Both the position numbers and the translations under genes were made by a program. This document shows positions 1 to 9,821 of a stretch of DNA of 64,000 bases, one piece after another. The notes below the pieces were generated by a model. That model made no database searches. It saw nothing but the letters and a program-made list of their open reading frames with translations, and was not told where the DNA came from. Each line of letters starts with the position of its first letter. Within the stretch, counting starts at the first letter, position 1. Origin of the DNA: Geotalea toluenoxydans JCM 15764 (GTDB lineage Bacteria > Desulfobacterota > Desulfuromonadia > Geobacterales > Geobacteraceae); the NCBI RefSeq assembly GCF_001311985.1, contig NZ_BBCJ01000024.1, positions 1 to 64,000 of the forward strand, in the 5' to 3' direction.

Positions 1-2
1 CA

Positions 3-638
3 CCTAAACCGGCCTTGCCTGCGGAAGCAAGCAGTATAACAACGCCGACACCGACCCTGACCATTGCCAATGCCGCAGACCCGGACAGTTCCATAAAGAG
101 CTACGACTTCGAGATCTATGCGGGCCCGACATTGGTGGCGACAGTCACCGCCATCCCCCAGGACGGCTCGGGAATGACCTCCGTTACCCTTAATACGCCG
201 CTCGTCGACAATACCGCTTACCAGTGGCGTGCCCGGGCGTCCGACGGTGGGCTCTATGGCGCCTGGTCGGACATGGCGAGCTTTTCCGTGCATTTGCCCG
301 TGACAAGCATAGGCGCCACCATCGACTTCGACCCCGATACTCTAAATCCCAAGAGCAACGGCACCTGGGTGGTGGTACGCATCGAACTGCCTGCCGGGTA
401 TGACCCGGCCGATGCGGACATCTCCTCCATAAGGCTTGAAGGGACCATAGCCGCCGAGGCGCGCCCCTACGAGATCGGCGATTGCGACAAAGACGGCATC
501 AAAGACCTGATGGTGAAATTCAGGCGGAGCGAGGTGATTAAGGTGCTGCCGAGCGGAGAGAGAGTTCCGGTGCACGTAACTGGCAAGGTCGGCTCTGTGG
601 GCTTCGAAGGGGTCGATCTGATCAGGGTTATGCAGTAG
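3..638 (+). CDS. C-terminal part of a fibronectin type III-like surface protein (5' end outside window)
   Basis: The reading frame is open from the left edge, so the start lies upstream and only about 211 residues are visible. The first half resembles a fibronectin type III-like beta-sandwich, with the pattern TAYQWRARASDGGLYGAWSD that is common in such modules of secreted proteins. The second half, from about residue 100, is a beta-rich region with DFDPDTLNPKS and a DCDKDGIKDL stretch like calcium-binding dockerin or thrombospondin-3 loops. It is probably the end of an exported adhesin-like or carbohydrate-binding protein. The function and the rest of the protein cannot be judged from here. 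A hairpin follows 24 bases after the stop. Confidence 0.7.
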   Translation, partial: PKPALPAEASSITTPTPTLTIANAADPDSSIKSYDFEIYAGPTLVATVTAIPQDGSGMTSVTLNTPLVDNTAYQWRARASDGGLYGAWSDMASFSVHLPVTSIGATIDFDPDTLNPKSNGTWVVVRIELPAGYDPADADISSIRLEGTIAAEARPYEIGDCDKDGIKDLMVKFRRSEVIKVLPSGERVPVHVTGKVGSVGFEGVDLIRVMQ

Positions 639-661
639 AAGGCAATCAAAACTATGGATAT

Positions 662-705
662 GGGGCGCTGCAGCTAGTTCGGCTGCAGCCGCCCCTCTAC
701 TTTTA
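662..705 (+). terminator. Rho-independent terminator candidate after the fibronectin-like gene
   Basis: GGGGCG-CTGCAGC pairs with GCTGCAG-C-CGCCCC around the loop TAGTTCG, with one bulged base. The T-tail is weak (CTACTTTT). Confidence 0.5.
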
Positions 706-787
706 GCAACAGATTTTTTCTGCCTCCTAATCCGTTGTATAAAGATAAATCACTGAATTTTGCCTTCGAACTGCCGATAAGCAGGGC

Positions 788-1804
788 ATGAACAAAACTT
801 TTCCCGAATATCAGCCCTTCTTTCACAAGGGTTTGCGCATTGAGATCGGCATTCCGCAGCCAAGTGGCGACATTTTCCGTGACTGGGCCATCATCAAGGA
901 CTACCAGGAAGACACCATCCTTGTTCAGCTCTCCCGCGACTATCTCCCCGCCAATGTCAAGGTCAATGTCAGTTCCATCCTTGACGCCAGCGTCCGCATA
1001 GATCAGCAGATTTATACCTGCACCAGCATCGTCACCGAACGTCAGGGGGAGCGGAACCTGCGCATCAGGCTGTTCGGGTTGTTGACCCTGAAGGAGCGGC
1101 GGCAGTTTTTCCGCTTGGAGTGTACCTTCAATTTTCGCTTTACTGACCCGGATCTGCGTATTCGGGAAGAGGTTGAGGCGGAGTGGCAGAATTGGCGTGA
1201 ACTGGAGCTGATGAAGCTGCAAGGCTATGATGATTTTTCCGTAGCTGCCCGACAGGCAGAACACCAGGCTAACCACCCACCACACATCTGGCACGACAGC
1301 CGCAACATCCCTGTCGTCCTTGGCGGAGGGGGGATGGGGTTTAAGCTGGACAAAAGACTGAAACCGGAAAGCCTTCTGCACATGGAGCTGTACCTGCCGC
1401 TGTCACCGCCACGTACCATTCACACAGTGGCCGAGGTCGCCTATGTGCTTGATCCCGTTGAAACGTCCGAAAACAGCACGGTCTATTATCGCACCGGTTT
1501 TAAGTTCATTCGGCTGGAGGAGCGGGACCGGGATGATGTCTTCCGCTACATTTCCCAGATGCAGCTGATCCGGCTGAGGGAAATGAGCGAGAATCGCCCG
1601 TTTCAGTCTCCATACGATAAGGCAGAAAAACGACAAGATATTGATTGGGAGCGGATCTTGCTGCGCACCCTTTATGTGCTGTTAGTGGTTGCAGTATGCC
1701 TGTGGATCGGCAAGCTGCTCCTGACTTACCGAGAGCGTGGCAATACCAACGAAATCAAGTCCATCTATGAAAAGTCCCTCAAGAAGTATCGGAAGGAATA
1801 TTAA
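788..1804 (+). CDS. PilZ-domain protein with C-terminal membrane anchor
   Basis: A protein of 338 residues. An N-terminal YcgR-like beta domain (about 1-100) leads to RRQFFRLE near residue 110, matching the RxxxR c-di-GMP-binding motif of PilZ domains. The second PilZ motif, usually D/NxSxxG, appears near residue 180 as VLGGGGMGF, so the acidic/amide residue and the serine are replaced. One hydrophobic helix (about 288-308, LYVLLVVAVCLWIGKLLL) lies near the C-terminus and would leave a short charged tail. A role as a c-di-GMP effector is known for the family, but binding is uncertain because of the second motif. It stands alone, and its terminator hairpin overlaps the convergent plsY. Confidence 0.75.
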   Translation: MNKTFPEYQPFFHKGLRIEIGIPQPSGDIFRDWAIIKDYQEDTILVQLSRDYLPANVKVNVSSILDASVRIDQQIYTCTSIVTERQGERNLRIRLFGLLTLKERRQFFRLECTFNFRFTDPDLRIREEVEAEWQNWRELELMKLQGYDDFSVAARQAEHQANHPPHIWHDSRNIPVVLGGGGMGFKLDKRLKPESLLHMELYLPLSPPRTIHTVAEVAYVLDPVETSENSTVYYRTGFKFIRLEERDRDDVFRYISQMQLIRLREMSENRPFQSPYDKAEKRQDIDWERILLRTLYVLLVVAVCLWIGKLLLTYRERGNTNEIKSIYEKSLKKYRKEY

Positions 1805-1821
1805 TGGGGAACTGGTAGGGT

Positions 1822-2404
1822 CTATCGTTTGAAGACGTTTTCCGTGCCGCTTCTCAACCGCCGGATGTTTTCCCGGTGTTTAAAGACAACCAGGGCTGCT
1901 ATTATCACTGACATGGTGATTAGCAGCCCTTTTTTTCAATAAGGGCGACAAGAAAAGGTATGGCGGCTGCGGCCGTGATGGAGGCAAGGGAGACGTAACG
2001 CCATTTGATCAGGGTAAAGACGAAGATGGCCAGGGCTGCAAGTACTGAAAGGGGGGATATGCCGATGAAGACGCCGAGGGCGGTGGCGACCCCTTTTCCT
2101 CCCTTGAAGCGGAGGAAAAGGGTGTAGACATGACCAAGAAATGCGGCCAGACCCGTTGCCGCAACCCAAATCTCCGGAAGCTGCAGATGGCGGGCGATGA
2201 GCACCGGGATAAGTCCTTTCAGGCAATCGCCGATGAGGGTCATGATGCCGACTCTGCGGCCAAGGGTACGGTACACGTTTGTAGCGCCGATGTTGCCGCT
2301 GCCGGTTGTACGGATGTCGACGCCGGCTGCTTGGCAAGAAGCAGCCCTGTAGGGATCGATCCTAAAAGATAGGCGCCCATGATGAGCATTATTTCGCTGG
2401 TCAC
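1822..2404 (-). CDS. plsY: Glycerol-3-phosphate acyltransferase PlsY (two frameshifts)
   Basis: This is the membrane acyltransferase that moves acyl groups from acyl-phosphate to glycerol-3-phosphate, the first step of phospholipid synthesis. The start is GTG at 2404, chosen for the CAGGAG ribosome site 7 bases upstream. Two one-base losses break the frame: near 2330 (AAG-GCA read as AAGCAG) and near 1935 in an A-run. Restoring both gives 194 residues, the usual PlsY length, with SGNIGATNVYRT, FKGGKGVAT and a C-terminal RSGTEN motif, all hallmark PlsY elements, and several hydrophobic helices. It is last in a minus-strand run that begins with UPF0158. Because the gene is normally essential, sequencing error is more likely than decay. 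Confidence 0.88.
1892..1937 (+). terminator. Terminator for the PilZ gene, embedded in the plsY coding sequence
   Basis: AGGGCTGCTA (1892-1901) pairs with TAGCAGCCCT (1921-1930), extended by ATCAC/GTGAT, and is followed by seven to eight T. On the opposite strand the same bases are codons near the plsY 3' end once that gene's frameshift is corrected. Confidence 0.65.
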
Positions 2405-2474
2405 GTATAAACTCCTGGGTTTAATGAGGACTGCGCATTTTAGCTGATTTCTCCGGATGGTGCAAGGGGTGGGG

Positions 2475-2912
2475 TCATGCAGGACGCTGCCGTTCCAGTT
2501 TGGCTTTTAAATAAACGACGATTGCCGCCGCCAATAAAACCACATCCCGCAGCAGTGCCTGCCAGGCGGATGTTTTATCCCCTCCGCCTTGCTTGAAGCA
2601 GCCGCAGTCGATATCAAGCCCCCTGACCAGAGCCGCTGACAGGGCGATGATGAAGACGACGTTGAGGAGGATGACCAGTGCCGAGGCGGCCCTGAGCCGC
2701 CAGCCGATGATGAGCAGCAGCCCGCAGCAGATCTCCAGCCAGGGAAGAATGGCTGCTGCCAAATAGTTTGCCCAGTAGGGGAGCAGTTGATAGGCGGCGA
2801 TATTGCCGGCAAAGGCGACGATGTCGTCAGCCTTGAGTGCGCCCGCATAGACGAAGACGGTGCCGAGCGCAACCCGTATGATGCTTACCATATGTCTGCC
2901 CATCAGGTTCAT
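2475..2912 (-). CDS. MauE/DoxX-family membrane protein
   Basis: A protein of 145 residues with four hydrophobic helices (about 9-26, 45-70, 75-100, 118-138). The pattern RVALGTVFVYAGALKA at the N-terminus and the DCGCF motif near residue 101 are typical of MauE/DoxX-like proteins, some of which supply reducing power for disulfide formation in methylamine dehydrogenase maturation. The start codon overlaps the stop of the rhodanese gene (ATGA), so the two are probably translationally coupled. A membrane thiol or sulfur-relay role with the rhodanese is plausible but inferred from pairing only. Confidence 0.75.
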   Translation of the reverse strand: MNLMGRHMVSIIRVALGTVFVYAGALKADDIVAFAGNIAAYQLLPYWANYLAAAILPWLEICCGLLLIIGWRLRAASALVILLNVVFIIALSAALVRGLDIDCGCFKQGGGDKTSAWQALLRDVVLLAAAIVVYLKAKLERQRPA

Positions 2913-3421
2913 GGTTTACCCCCTTCGACAGCGTAGCCTGCGTCCTTCCATTCGGGAAATCCTCCGAGAAAGACATAGACATTTCCATAACCGGCTTTGA
3001 TCAGCCTGTTGCCCAGGTCCATGCTGTCATGGCAGTCAAAGCCGTTGCAGTAGACGATCAGGGTGGCATCGGGTTTTACCTGACCCTTGAAACGGGCCAG
3101 GCTCGCGTCGAAGTCCCCCAGGGGCAGCGACAGTGCCCCCTTGATATGGCCGGCGGCGAAGTCAGTCTTGTCTCTGGCATCGACAAGGGTCGCTTCCCTT
3201 CGGTCATACAGCTCCTTTGTCTGCTGCAGCCCCAAGGGAAGCGGGGTGGTGGCCGCTGTTGGCTGAGGTGATGTTTCGCTTGTCCCTGCACTTTGCACAG
3301 GCTTTCCTGCCAGCACGTCCCGGAGAAGCTGGTGATTCCAGGTGATGCCGATGGTTGAAGCCAGGATGAAGATGATGGCCATCTCACCGAAAAGCTGAAT
3401 TTTCTCTTTGATGTGGATCAT
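2909..3421 (-). CDS. Membrane-anchored rhodanese-like protein
   Basis: A protein of 170 residues. One hydrophobic helix near the N-terminus (about 12-27) is followed by a Pro/Thr/Ser-rich linker and a single rhodanese domain (about 60-167). DKTDFAAGHIKGA is the typical early motif, and the active loop is YCNGFDCHDS with the catalytic Cys at the first position; this loop is slightly atypical. The domain should lie on the periplasmic side as a sulfurtransferase or thiol carrier. The gene overlaps its neighbours LysE and MauE/DoxX by 4 bases at each end, so it sits in one operon with them. Confidence 0.83.
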   Translation of the reverse strand: MIHIKEKIQLFGEMAIIFILASTIGITWNHQLLRDVLAGKPVQSAGTSETSPQPTAATTPLPLGLQQTKELYDRREATLVDARDKTDFAAGHIKGALSLPLGDFDASLARFKGQVKPDATLIVYCNGFDCHDSMDLGNRLIKAGYGNVYVFLGGFPEWKDAGYAVEGGKP

Positions 3422-4044
3422 GCGTTGCGCTCCGAAAAGGCCAGACTGAGGCCGATACCGATAAAAGTGACTCCGGCGGCACTGTTCAGGTGGCGGCTAA
3501 CCGCAGGCCGCTTCCTCAGCCAGCTGCCGAGACTCCCGGAGCAGAGTGCGATCAGGCAGAAGATAACCAGCGTCTCCAGCATGAACAGGCCTCCCAGGGC
3601 CAATGCCTGGAGTTCCCCGTGCCCCAGCGTCGGTTGAATGAACTGGGGGAGGAATGAAAGAAAGAACAGGGAGACCTTCGGGTTGAGCAGATTGGCGAGG
3701 ACGCTCTGGTAGTACACTCGGCGCAGACCGAGAGACTGATCAGTGGTATCGGTGGCAATGAGCGGTTCCCGGTTGCGCAGGGTGCGGTATCCCAAGTAAA
3801 GCAGGTAGCCGGCCCCGGCAAACTTGATCACGCCAAAGAGGAGGTCGGAAGAGCGGATTACCGCTGCCAGGCCGAAAGCCACCACCATGGTATGGCCAAT
3901 GAGCCCGGTGGTGAAGCCGAAAGCTGCGGCCAGTGCGGCATTCCTCCCCTGTGCTATGCCCCTGGTGAGGATATAGATGTTATCGGGGCCTGGGGCCAGG
4001 GTGAGGAGTATGGATGCCGTGAGAAACAGGAAGATATTCGTCAT
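3418..4044 (-). CDS. LysE/RhtB-family amino-acid exporter
   Basis: An inner-membrane exporter of about 208 residues. The start at 4044 (MTNIFLFL) is preferred over an upstream in-frame codon because AAGG lies about 7 bases before it. The family signature LTLAPGPDNIYILTRGIAQG is near residue 16, followed by five to six hydrophobic helices and the middle motif NLLNPKVSLFFLSFLPQFI typical of RhtB members. The exported substrate (homoserine, threonine, lysine or another amino acid) cannot be predicted. It follows copA after a gap of 19 bases and overlaps the rhodanese gene. Confidence 0.88.
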   Translation of the reverse strand: MTNIFLFLTASILLTLAPGPDNIYILTRGIAQGRNAALAAAFGFTTGLIGHTMVVAFGLAAVIRSSDLLFGVIKFAGAGYLLYLGYRTLRNREPLIATDTTDQSLGLRRVYYQSVLANLLNPKVSLFFLSFLPQFIQPTLGHGELQALALGGLFMLETLVIFCLIALCSGSLGSWLRKRPAVSRHLNSAAGVTFIGIGLSLAFSERNA

Positions 4045-4063
4045 GTAAGTGCCTTTTTGCAAA

Positions 4064-6454
4064 TCATAGCTTGTGGTTGATCCTTTTCAGCAGGATCGAG
4101 TTGGTGACAACGGACACCGAGGAGAAGGCCATGGCCAGACCGGCAAATTCCGGTTTCAGGGTGACGTGCAACGGGTAGTAAAGCAGGCCGGCGGCAACGG
4201 GTATTCCCAGCACATTGTAAAACAGCGCCCAGAAAAGATTCTGTTTCACCTTGGCCAGCGTTCCCCTGCCCAGTTTTATGGCGCGGACCACATCCAGCAG
4301 GTCGTCCCTGACCAGGATGACATCGCCGGTCTCCTTGGCAACGTCGGTGCCGCCGCCGATGGCGATGCCTATATCGGCCTGGGCCAGGGCCGGGGCATCG
4401 TTGATGCCGTCACCTACCATTCCCACATAGAGACCTTTTGCCTGGTATTCCTTGACCACCTGCTGTTTCCGGTCGGGGAGAACCTCTGCCTCGAAACCGT
4501 CGACGCCGGCCAGGCGGGAGACGGCAGCGGCCACGTCCCGGTGGTCGCCGGTAATCATGAAAGTGGCGATCCCCATCTGTTTCAGTTCCCTGACGGCAGC
4601 GGTGGAGGTTTCCTTGAGGCGATCGGCAAAGGCGGCGACACCGATCAGCCGGTCTCCAAGCGCCACAAAGATCAGGGATTTTCCCTCAGCTGCCAGCTGT
4701 GCGGCAGCGTTGTCCAGTAATTCCGTGGCTATTGCCCCTTCTGCCAAAAGTCGTTCATTTCCTGCCAGCAGCGTTGATCCATTATAGGTGCAGGAGATAC
4801 CGAAACCACCCCGCTCCTGGTAGTCTGTTACAACTTGAGGCGCGATCCCCTTTGCCTTGCCGTATTCCATGGCCGCCTGTGCCAGTGGGTGGGTGGAGAG
4901 GGATTCGGCTGCCATCAGGTGCTCCAGCAGCCTGTCCTCATTGACGGCGGGGGCGGGGACAAGGTCGGTGAGTTCGGGTTTGCCGCGGGTCAGGGTGCCG
5001 GTCTTGTCCAGGAGCAGTGCCTGGATTCGGGAGATGTTTTCCAGGACCGAGCCGCGCTTGATGAGGATGCCACGGTTGAGCCCGACACCGCTGCCGACCA
5101 TGATCGCGGTTGGCGTGGCAAGTCCCATGGCGCAGGGGCAGGCAATGACGACGACGGCGATGGCCAGTTTGAAGGCGAAGAGGAAAGCTTCGTCGGTGAA
5201 AAGGTACCAGCCGAGGAAGGTGAGAAGGGCCAGAACCAGCACCACCGGCACGAAAACGGCAGAGATGCGGTCGGCAAATCTCTGGATCGGGGCCTTGTCG
5301 GCCTGGGCCTCCTGGACCATCCGGACGATCTGGGCAAGGAGGGTGTCTTCGCCGACCCGTGTGGCTTTGATGGTAAGGGGGCCGCGACCGTTGACGGTGG
5401 CGCCGGTGACCGGTTGGCCCGGGCTCTTTTCCACCGGTAGCGATTCGCCGCTGACCATTGATTCATCGACGCTCGATTGACCTGTCACCACCACGCCATC
5501 TACGGCTATCGTTTCGCCCGGACGAACCAGCAGCGTGTCTCCTACCCGGATGGTGGAGGCAGCCACCTCGCGCTCCTCTCCATCCACCAACAGCCTTGCC
5601 TTGTCGGCCTGGAGGCGGAGCAGTTTCTTCAATGCTTCTCCCGCCTTGCCCCGCGCCCGTGCTTCCAGGTATTTGCCCAGGCGGATGAAGGCGATGAGCA
5701 TGGCCGAGGTTTCGAAGAATATTTCGCCATGGGCGCCGAAGGCGCCGAAAAAAGCGAACAGGGAATAGAAATAGGCAGCGGAGGTGCCAAGCGCCACCAA
5801 CACATCCATATTGGCGCTTTTATTCTTCAGGGCATGAAAGGCGCCTGTGTAAAAGGTAAGGCCGGCGGTAAACTGCACCGCACTGGCCAGCAACAGGTTC
5901 AGCCAGCCGATGAGCGGATTGTGGTGCCAGGTCATGGTGAACATGATCGGCAGGGAAGCGAGCAGGCTGAAGATGAACAGGTTCCGCTGCCGGGTCAGGT
6001 CTTTCTGCTGCTCTGCCGATGCATCCTCTTCTTCCACAGGTTCGTAACCGGCCTCTCGTACCTGATTGTAGATGTCGGCGCGTACCAGCATCCCCGGATC
6101 ATATTTGACCCAGGCCGATTGCTGGGCCAGGTTGACCGTGGCATGGGAAATGCCGGCAAGGGAGAGGAGTTTCTTCTCCAGTGTGGCGACACAGGAGGCG
6201 CAATGGAGGCCCCTGACGCCGAAGCGAAGCTCCCCGGCAGCGCCGAGCGGCCGAGCAGTATAGCCCAGTTCCTTGACCTTTGCTGCGATGGCTTCAGCAG
6301 AAAGTTGTTTCGGGTCATGCTCTACGGTCAGTTCTTCCAGCGGGAAATTGACGGCGGCGCTGTCCACTCCGGCCGTTTCATTGATCCCTTTTTCTATCCT
6401 GGCAGCGCAATTGACACAGGACATGCCGGATATCCTGAATCTGCTTTTGGTCAT
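4064..6454 (-). CDS. copA: Copper-translocating P-type ATPase CopA
   Basis: An intact protein of 796 residues and a P1B-1 ATPase that exports Cu(I) from the cytoplasm. It has two N-terminal heavy-metal-associated domains with CxxC motifs (GMSCVNC near residue 10, GLHCASC near 83). The membrane metal site is CPC ([14 protein letters not shown]). The phosphorylation motif is DKTGTLT, the hinge is [10 protein letters not shown], and the late-helix signatures YN and SS ([16 protein letters not shown]) mark Cu(I) specificity. It overlaps the upstream AI-2E permease by 4 bases. No copper-responsive regulator (CueR or CsoR) is seen next to it, so its control is unclear. Confidence 0.95.
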   Translation of the reverse strand: MTKSRFRISGMSCVNCAARIEKGINETAGVDSAAVNFPLEELTVEHDPKQLSAEAIAAKVKELGYTARPLGAAGELRFGVRGLHCASCVATLEKKLLSLAGISHATVNLAQQSAWVKYDPGMLVRADIYNQVREAGYEPVEEEDASAEQQKDLTRQRNLFIFSLLASLPIMFTMTWHHNPLIGWLNLLLASAVQFTAGLTFYTGAFHALKNKSANMDVLVALGTSAAYFYSLFAFFGAFGAHGEIFFETSAMLIAFIRLGKYLEARARGKAGEALKKLLRLQADKARLLVDGEEREVAASTIRVGDTLLVRPGETIAVDGVVVTGQSSVDESMVSGESLPVEKSPGQPVTGATVNGRGPLTIKATRVGEDTLLAQIVRMVQEAQADKAPIQRFADRISAVFVPVVLVLALLTFLGWYLFTDEAFLFAFKLAIAVVVIACPCAMGLATPTAIMVGSGVGLNRGILIKRGSVLENISRIQALLLDKTGTLTRGKPELTDLVPAPAVNEDRLLEHLMAAESLSTHPLAQAAMEYGKAKGIAPQVVTDYQERGGFGISCTYNGSTLLAGNERLLAEGAIATELLDNAAAQLAAEGKSLIFVALGDRLIGVAAFADRLKETSTAAVRELKQMGIATFMITGDHRDVAAAVSRLAGVDGFEAEVLPDRKQQVVKEYQAKGLYVGMVGDGINDAPALAQADIGIAIGGGTDVAKETGDVILVRDDLLDVVRAIKLGRGTLAKVKQNLFWALFYNVLGIPVAAGLLYYPLHVTLKPEFAGLAMAFSSVSVVTNSILLKRINHKL

Positions 6455-7493
6455 GCTGTCCCCCTGTTCCTGAATTCGCCGGCGCAGATTTTCATCACTG
6501 CCGCCAGCGGTATGGCCAGCACGATACCCCAGAATCCCATCAGTTCCCCCATGGCCATAACGGCGAAAATTACGACCAGGGGATTGAGACGCAGGGTGTG
6601 CCTCATGACCAGCGGCTTGATCAGGTTACCTTCGATAATGACGTTGATGATGAAGTAGAGCAGGCAGACCTTGGCGATGACGGAAATGTCTCCAGTCTGG
6701 GCATAGCCGATGAGCAACGGGGGGATAACGGCAATAGTCACGCCTAAAATGGGCACAACGGAGGCAAAACCGGCTAAAAGCCCGTTGAGCACGGCGAACT
6801 GGATGTCCAGCATCCACAGGGCAAAGGCGGTGAGGATTGCAACCAGGGTGCAGTCAATGGCCATGCCGAGGATGAAACGCTCCAGGGAGCTATTGATCCT
6901 CCTGCCCAGGTCAATCATCTGCCGACGGTGCCCCAGCGGAATCAACCTTTTGACCATGTCCTTGCACATCTGTTTGTAAAGCAGCATGAAGAAAATCAGG
7001 ATCGGGGCCAGGATCAGATTGAAAATGCCGTAAAATATGGCGGTGAGGCGGTTGTAACCCAGGCCGGAAAGCGCCTGCGTCATCCGGTCAAAGGATTCCT
7101 TGCCCCTTTGCAGAAGCCAGATGCCTTCTTCACCGCTGTAGTAGGGGGACAGCTGAAACTGCCACTGAGTCAGCTCGCCTTTCAGGTTCAGCACGTAGTA
7201 CGGATGGTATCCTTGAGCGTTTGCAGCTGATGGCCAAGATAGGGGACCAGAATGAAGAACGAGACGGTCAGAATGACTGCCAGAGCCACATAGAGGATGC
7301 CAAGTGCCGGTAGTCTGCCGAGTCCTTTTCGCTCCAGGTATTTGAGGAGCGGGTTCAGCAGATAGGCGAGTACCAGCGAGGTGAGCAGGGCGGACAGGGT
7401 ATGATGAATGAAATACCCTGAAAGAAGCAACAGTGCCAGCGACGCCACGAGAACATGCGACAGAAAACTTTTTCTTTCCGGCGTCTCCCTCAT
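6451..7493 (-). CDS. AI-2E family (PerM-like) permease, downstream copy (one frameshift)
   Basis: An inner-membrane protein of the AI-2E/PerM family, about 347 residues once a one-base loss near 7202 (GG before GATGGTATCC) is restored. Read as is, it splits into a 100-residue N-terminal part and a 247-residue C-terminal part that join exactly at [14 protein letters not shown]. Seven to eight hydrophobic helices are visible, with the family's conserved [17 protein letters not shown] and [18 protein letters not shown] regions. Start 7493 (MRETPERK) sits just after the upstream paralogue's stop. The family includes quorum-signal exporters and Na+/H+ antiporters; the substrate here is unknown. 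Confidence 0.82.
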
Positions 7494-7497
7494 GGCA

Positions 7498-8544
7498 TCA
7501 CGGTTCCCTGGCAAAACTGTCGCGGCGGATTTGTGCGGAAACGATCTTGAAGGCGGCGGCTAGGGGGATGGCGAGGATGATTCCCCAGAAACCGAGCAGT
7601 TCACCAAAGGCCATGACGACAATGATGGTAAGAAGCGGGTTCAGATCCATGGATTCCTGGAACACCAGCGGCTTGACCACGTAACCTTCCAGGAAGTAGA
7701 TGACGGCAAACGATGCCGCAACCTTGATGAGCACTACCCCGCTCTGGAATTCCACATAGGCGAAAAAGAGGGGGGGCAGGGTGGCCAGGATCACACCGAT
7801 GAACGGCAGGATCGAGGCGAGGCCGGCAAAGATGCCGTTCAGAATGGCATAGTCGATACCGAGCAGAAAGAGGGCGATGGTGGAAAGGACGGCGACGATG
7901 ACCGAGACTATCAGCTGGCCTCTGATATAGCCGCCGACACTGGCATTTATTTCCCGGCCGATGGCGCGTATGGTTTCGCTACGCTCAACAGGGAGCCAGC
8001 TGACACATTCGTCGATGATCTGATGCTTGTAATAGAGCATGAAAAAGACCAGGATCGGCGAAAGGATCAGGTTGAACAGATTGAAAACCACATTGGCTGC
8101 GGCAGCGTAGACCCCGGCGCTGAGCTTTTCATAGAGCTTGTCCATGTTGGTCCAGATGGTGTCCATTAGCCAGTGCCACTCCTCATTGCCGAAGGCAGGT
8201 TGCAGTTCACCCTTGCCACCAAGGATCAGGTCCTTTCCCTTCTGTACATAACCGGGCAGATCCCTGAGCAGTGATTCCCAGGCAAGAGTGGTAAATGGGA
8301 GAATATAGATGATGCTGAAGACGGAAATGAGGGCGAGCGTCAGGTATAGGATGATGATGCCGTAGGTGCGGGGTATTCGTCTTCGTTCCAGGGCAACTAC
8401 CGCCGGATCGAGCAGATAGGCGATGATAAAGGAGAGGAGAAAGCAGGACACGGTGTGGCGAAGGGCATATCCTGCGGCAACGATGGCCGCGGTTATCAGG
8501 ATGGCTGTTACAGCTCTGCTGGAAACTGACCGTTGTGGAGACAT
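7498..8544 (-). CDS. AI-2E family (PerM-like) permease, upstream copy
   Basis: About 348 residues with an intact frame. Start ATG 8544 (MSPQRSVS) has GAAGGA just upstream. Hydrophobic helices lie at both ends, with a large soluble segment between about residues 80 and 150. NGIFAGLASILPFIGVILAT and FQESMDLNPLLTIIVVMAFGELLGFWG are the family's conserved blocks, and the C-terminal ILAIPLAAAFKI is shared with the next gene. The two are tandem paralogues, probably an old duplication, and might form a heteromeric complex. The transported molecule is not predictable from sequence. Confidence 0.88.
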   Translation of the reverse strand: MSPQRSVSSRAVTAILITAAIVAAGYALRHTVSCFLLSFIIAYLLDPAVVALERRRIPRTYGIIILYLTLALISVFSIIYILPFTTLAWESLLRDLPGYVQKGKDLILGGKGELQPAFGNEEWHWLMDTIWTNMDKLYEKLSAGVYAAAANVVFNLFNLILSPILVFFMLYYKHQIIDECVSWLPVERSETIRAIGREINASVGGYIRGQLIVSVIVAVLSTIALFLLGIDYAILNGIFAGLASILPFIGVILATLPPLFFAYVEFQSGVVLIKVAASFAVIYFLEGYVVKPLVFQESMDLNPLLTIIVVMAFGELLGFWGIILAIPLAAAFKIVSAQIRRDSFAREP

Positions 8545-8568
8545 GGGTTCCTTCAATGGCGACCTTTT

Positions 8569-9006
8569 TTACAGAGGCTCTGCGGACGGGTATATATCGT
8601 GTTCTTCAAGCCATTGCCCGACCCTGGTCGCCAGTAATTGTTCCTTGATCGAGGCCAGCCGTTCCAGTTCTTCGGGGTAAAAGGAAAGGATCTCGTCAAG
8701 GCGGCCGTATGGGCTCTTGCCGATGAACGTCCTGTTGAGAACCGTCTTCAGCTTTTCGTTGGCCACGCCCTTGATGAATTCGTGGAGCAGCAGCCTTTCC
8801 TGATCATAATCGAAGTAGGGGATGGCCAGATAGCGCTCCTGGTCTGCGTCGATCTCATCCCAGAATGCGTCGTCCTCGTAGTCGGCAGGGACATAGAACA
8901 CTTCTCCTGTCTGCCGGTCCAGGAAATAGATCATTTCAGGGTCGGGATTTTCAAATGCATCGAGCAGATCATCCCAAACGATTTCCATATCCCGCATAAC
9001 GCCCAT
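8569..9006 (-). CDS. UPF0158 family protein of unknown function
   Basis: An acidic soluble protein of 145 residues. Start ATG 9006 is chosen because GAGGAG stands 5 bases upstream; a longer frame would run into the divergent gene's region. The sequence MEIVWDDLLDAFENPDPEMI, the DRQTGEVFYV block and the repeated Asp/Glu-Tyr pattern match what I recall of UPF0158, a family without known function. It is the first gene of the minus-strand run leading to the permeases and copA, with 24 bases to the next start. Confidence 0.72.
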   Translation of the reverse strand: MGVMRDMEIVWDDLLDAFENPDPEMIYFLDRQTGEVFYVPADYEDDAFWDEIDADQERYLAIPYFDYDQERLLLHEFIKGVANEKLKTVLNRTFIGKSPYGRLDEILSFYPEELERLASIKEQLLATRVGQWLEEHDIYPSAEPL

Positions 9007-9093
9007 CTGGACTCCTCGAAGACGGTCCGGTATCCGGCATGGCAATGGAACCTTACCCTTTACCGCAGGCCTTTCTTCATATATAGTGCCGGC

Positions 9094-9814
9094 ATGCGCA
9101 GAATATTCATCGCCGATGCCCACCTGAGAAACGAAGCCGACGACAACTATCGGATGCTGCTTCGTTTCCTTTCAACCTTGAGGGCAATACCGAAACCCTT
9201 TATATTCTTGGCGACCTCTTCGAATTCTGGATCGGCAGCCACATACCGCTTTTCCCCATTATCAGCCGGTGTTGGAGCAGTTGCTCCGGCTGGCGCAGCT
9301 TGGAACGCGCATCGTCTACTTCGAGGGGAACCATGACTTTCACATGGGCCCGTATTTTACCGAAACACTGCAGGCAGAGGTCCATCCCGGACCTGCCATC
9401 ATCAATATTGACGGGAAGAGGGTCTTTCTCTGCCATGGCGATCAGATCAACCACCGGGACTATGGCTATACTCTGCTCCGAGCCGTATTACACAGCCACG
9501 TCAGCAAATTAATGATTCTACTGGCGCCTGTTGCACTCACTTCCTTCATTGCCGAACGCATGTCGCGGCAAAGCAGCAGGAAGCATGGCAGTCGCAGGTT
9601 GAGATGGGATTATCCAGCTATCATCAGGCGCTTTGCCCGTCACCAGTTCAAGCGGGGCTGCGATACCGTCATATGCGGCCATTTTCATATGCCGTTCATT
9701 GAAAGATCCGGTTCGGATGATGACGGTATTCTCCTCTCCCTGGGGGACTGGATCAACCAGTATTCCTATGCCGAATTGGTGGATGGCCACCTGTCCCTGA
9801 GGGTCTTCAGTTGA
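9094..9814 (+). CDS. LpxH-like metallophosphoesterase (two frameshifts)
   Basis: A calcineurin-like phosphoesterase resembling UDP-2,3-diacylglucosamine hydrolase of lipid A synthesis. Two one-base losses (near 9170 in a T-run and near 9256 in a C-run) split it; repaired, it has 240 residues. Metal-binding motifs occur in order: IADAHL at the N-terminus, LGDLFEFWIG, GNHDF, CHGDQ and CGHFHMP. Together these are the LpxH arrangement. It is transcribed away from the UPF0158 gene and converges on the YkgJ-like gene. Whether it is the main LpxH or a paralogue cannot be told, so no symbol is assigned. Confidence 0.8.
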
Positions 9815-9821
9815 AGTCCCT

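Noticed and set aside
4073..6658. Long plus-strand open frames opposite copA
   Set aside because: They have no family features or ribosome sites and mirror the high-GC codon pattern of copA on the other strand.
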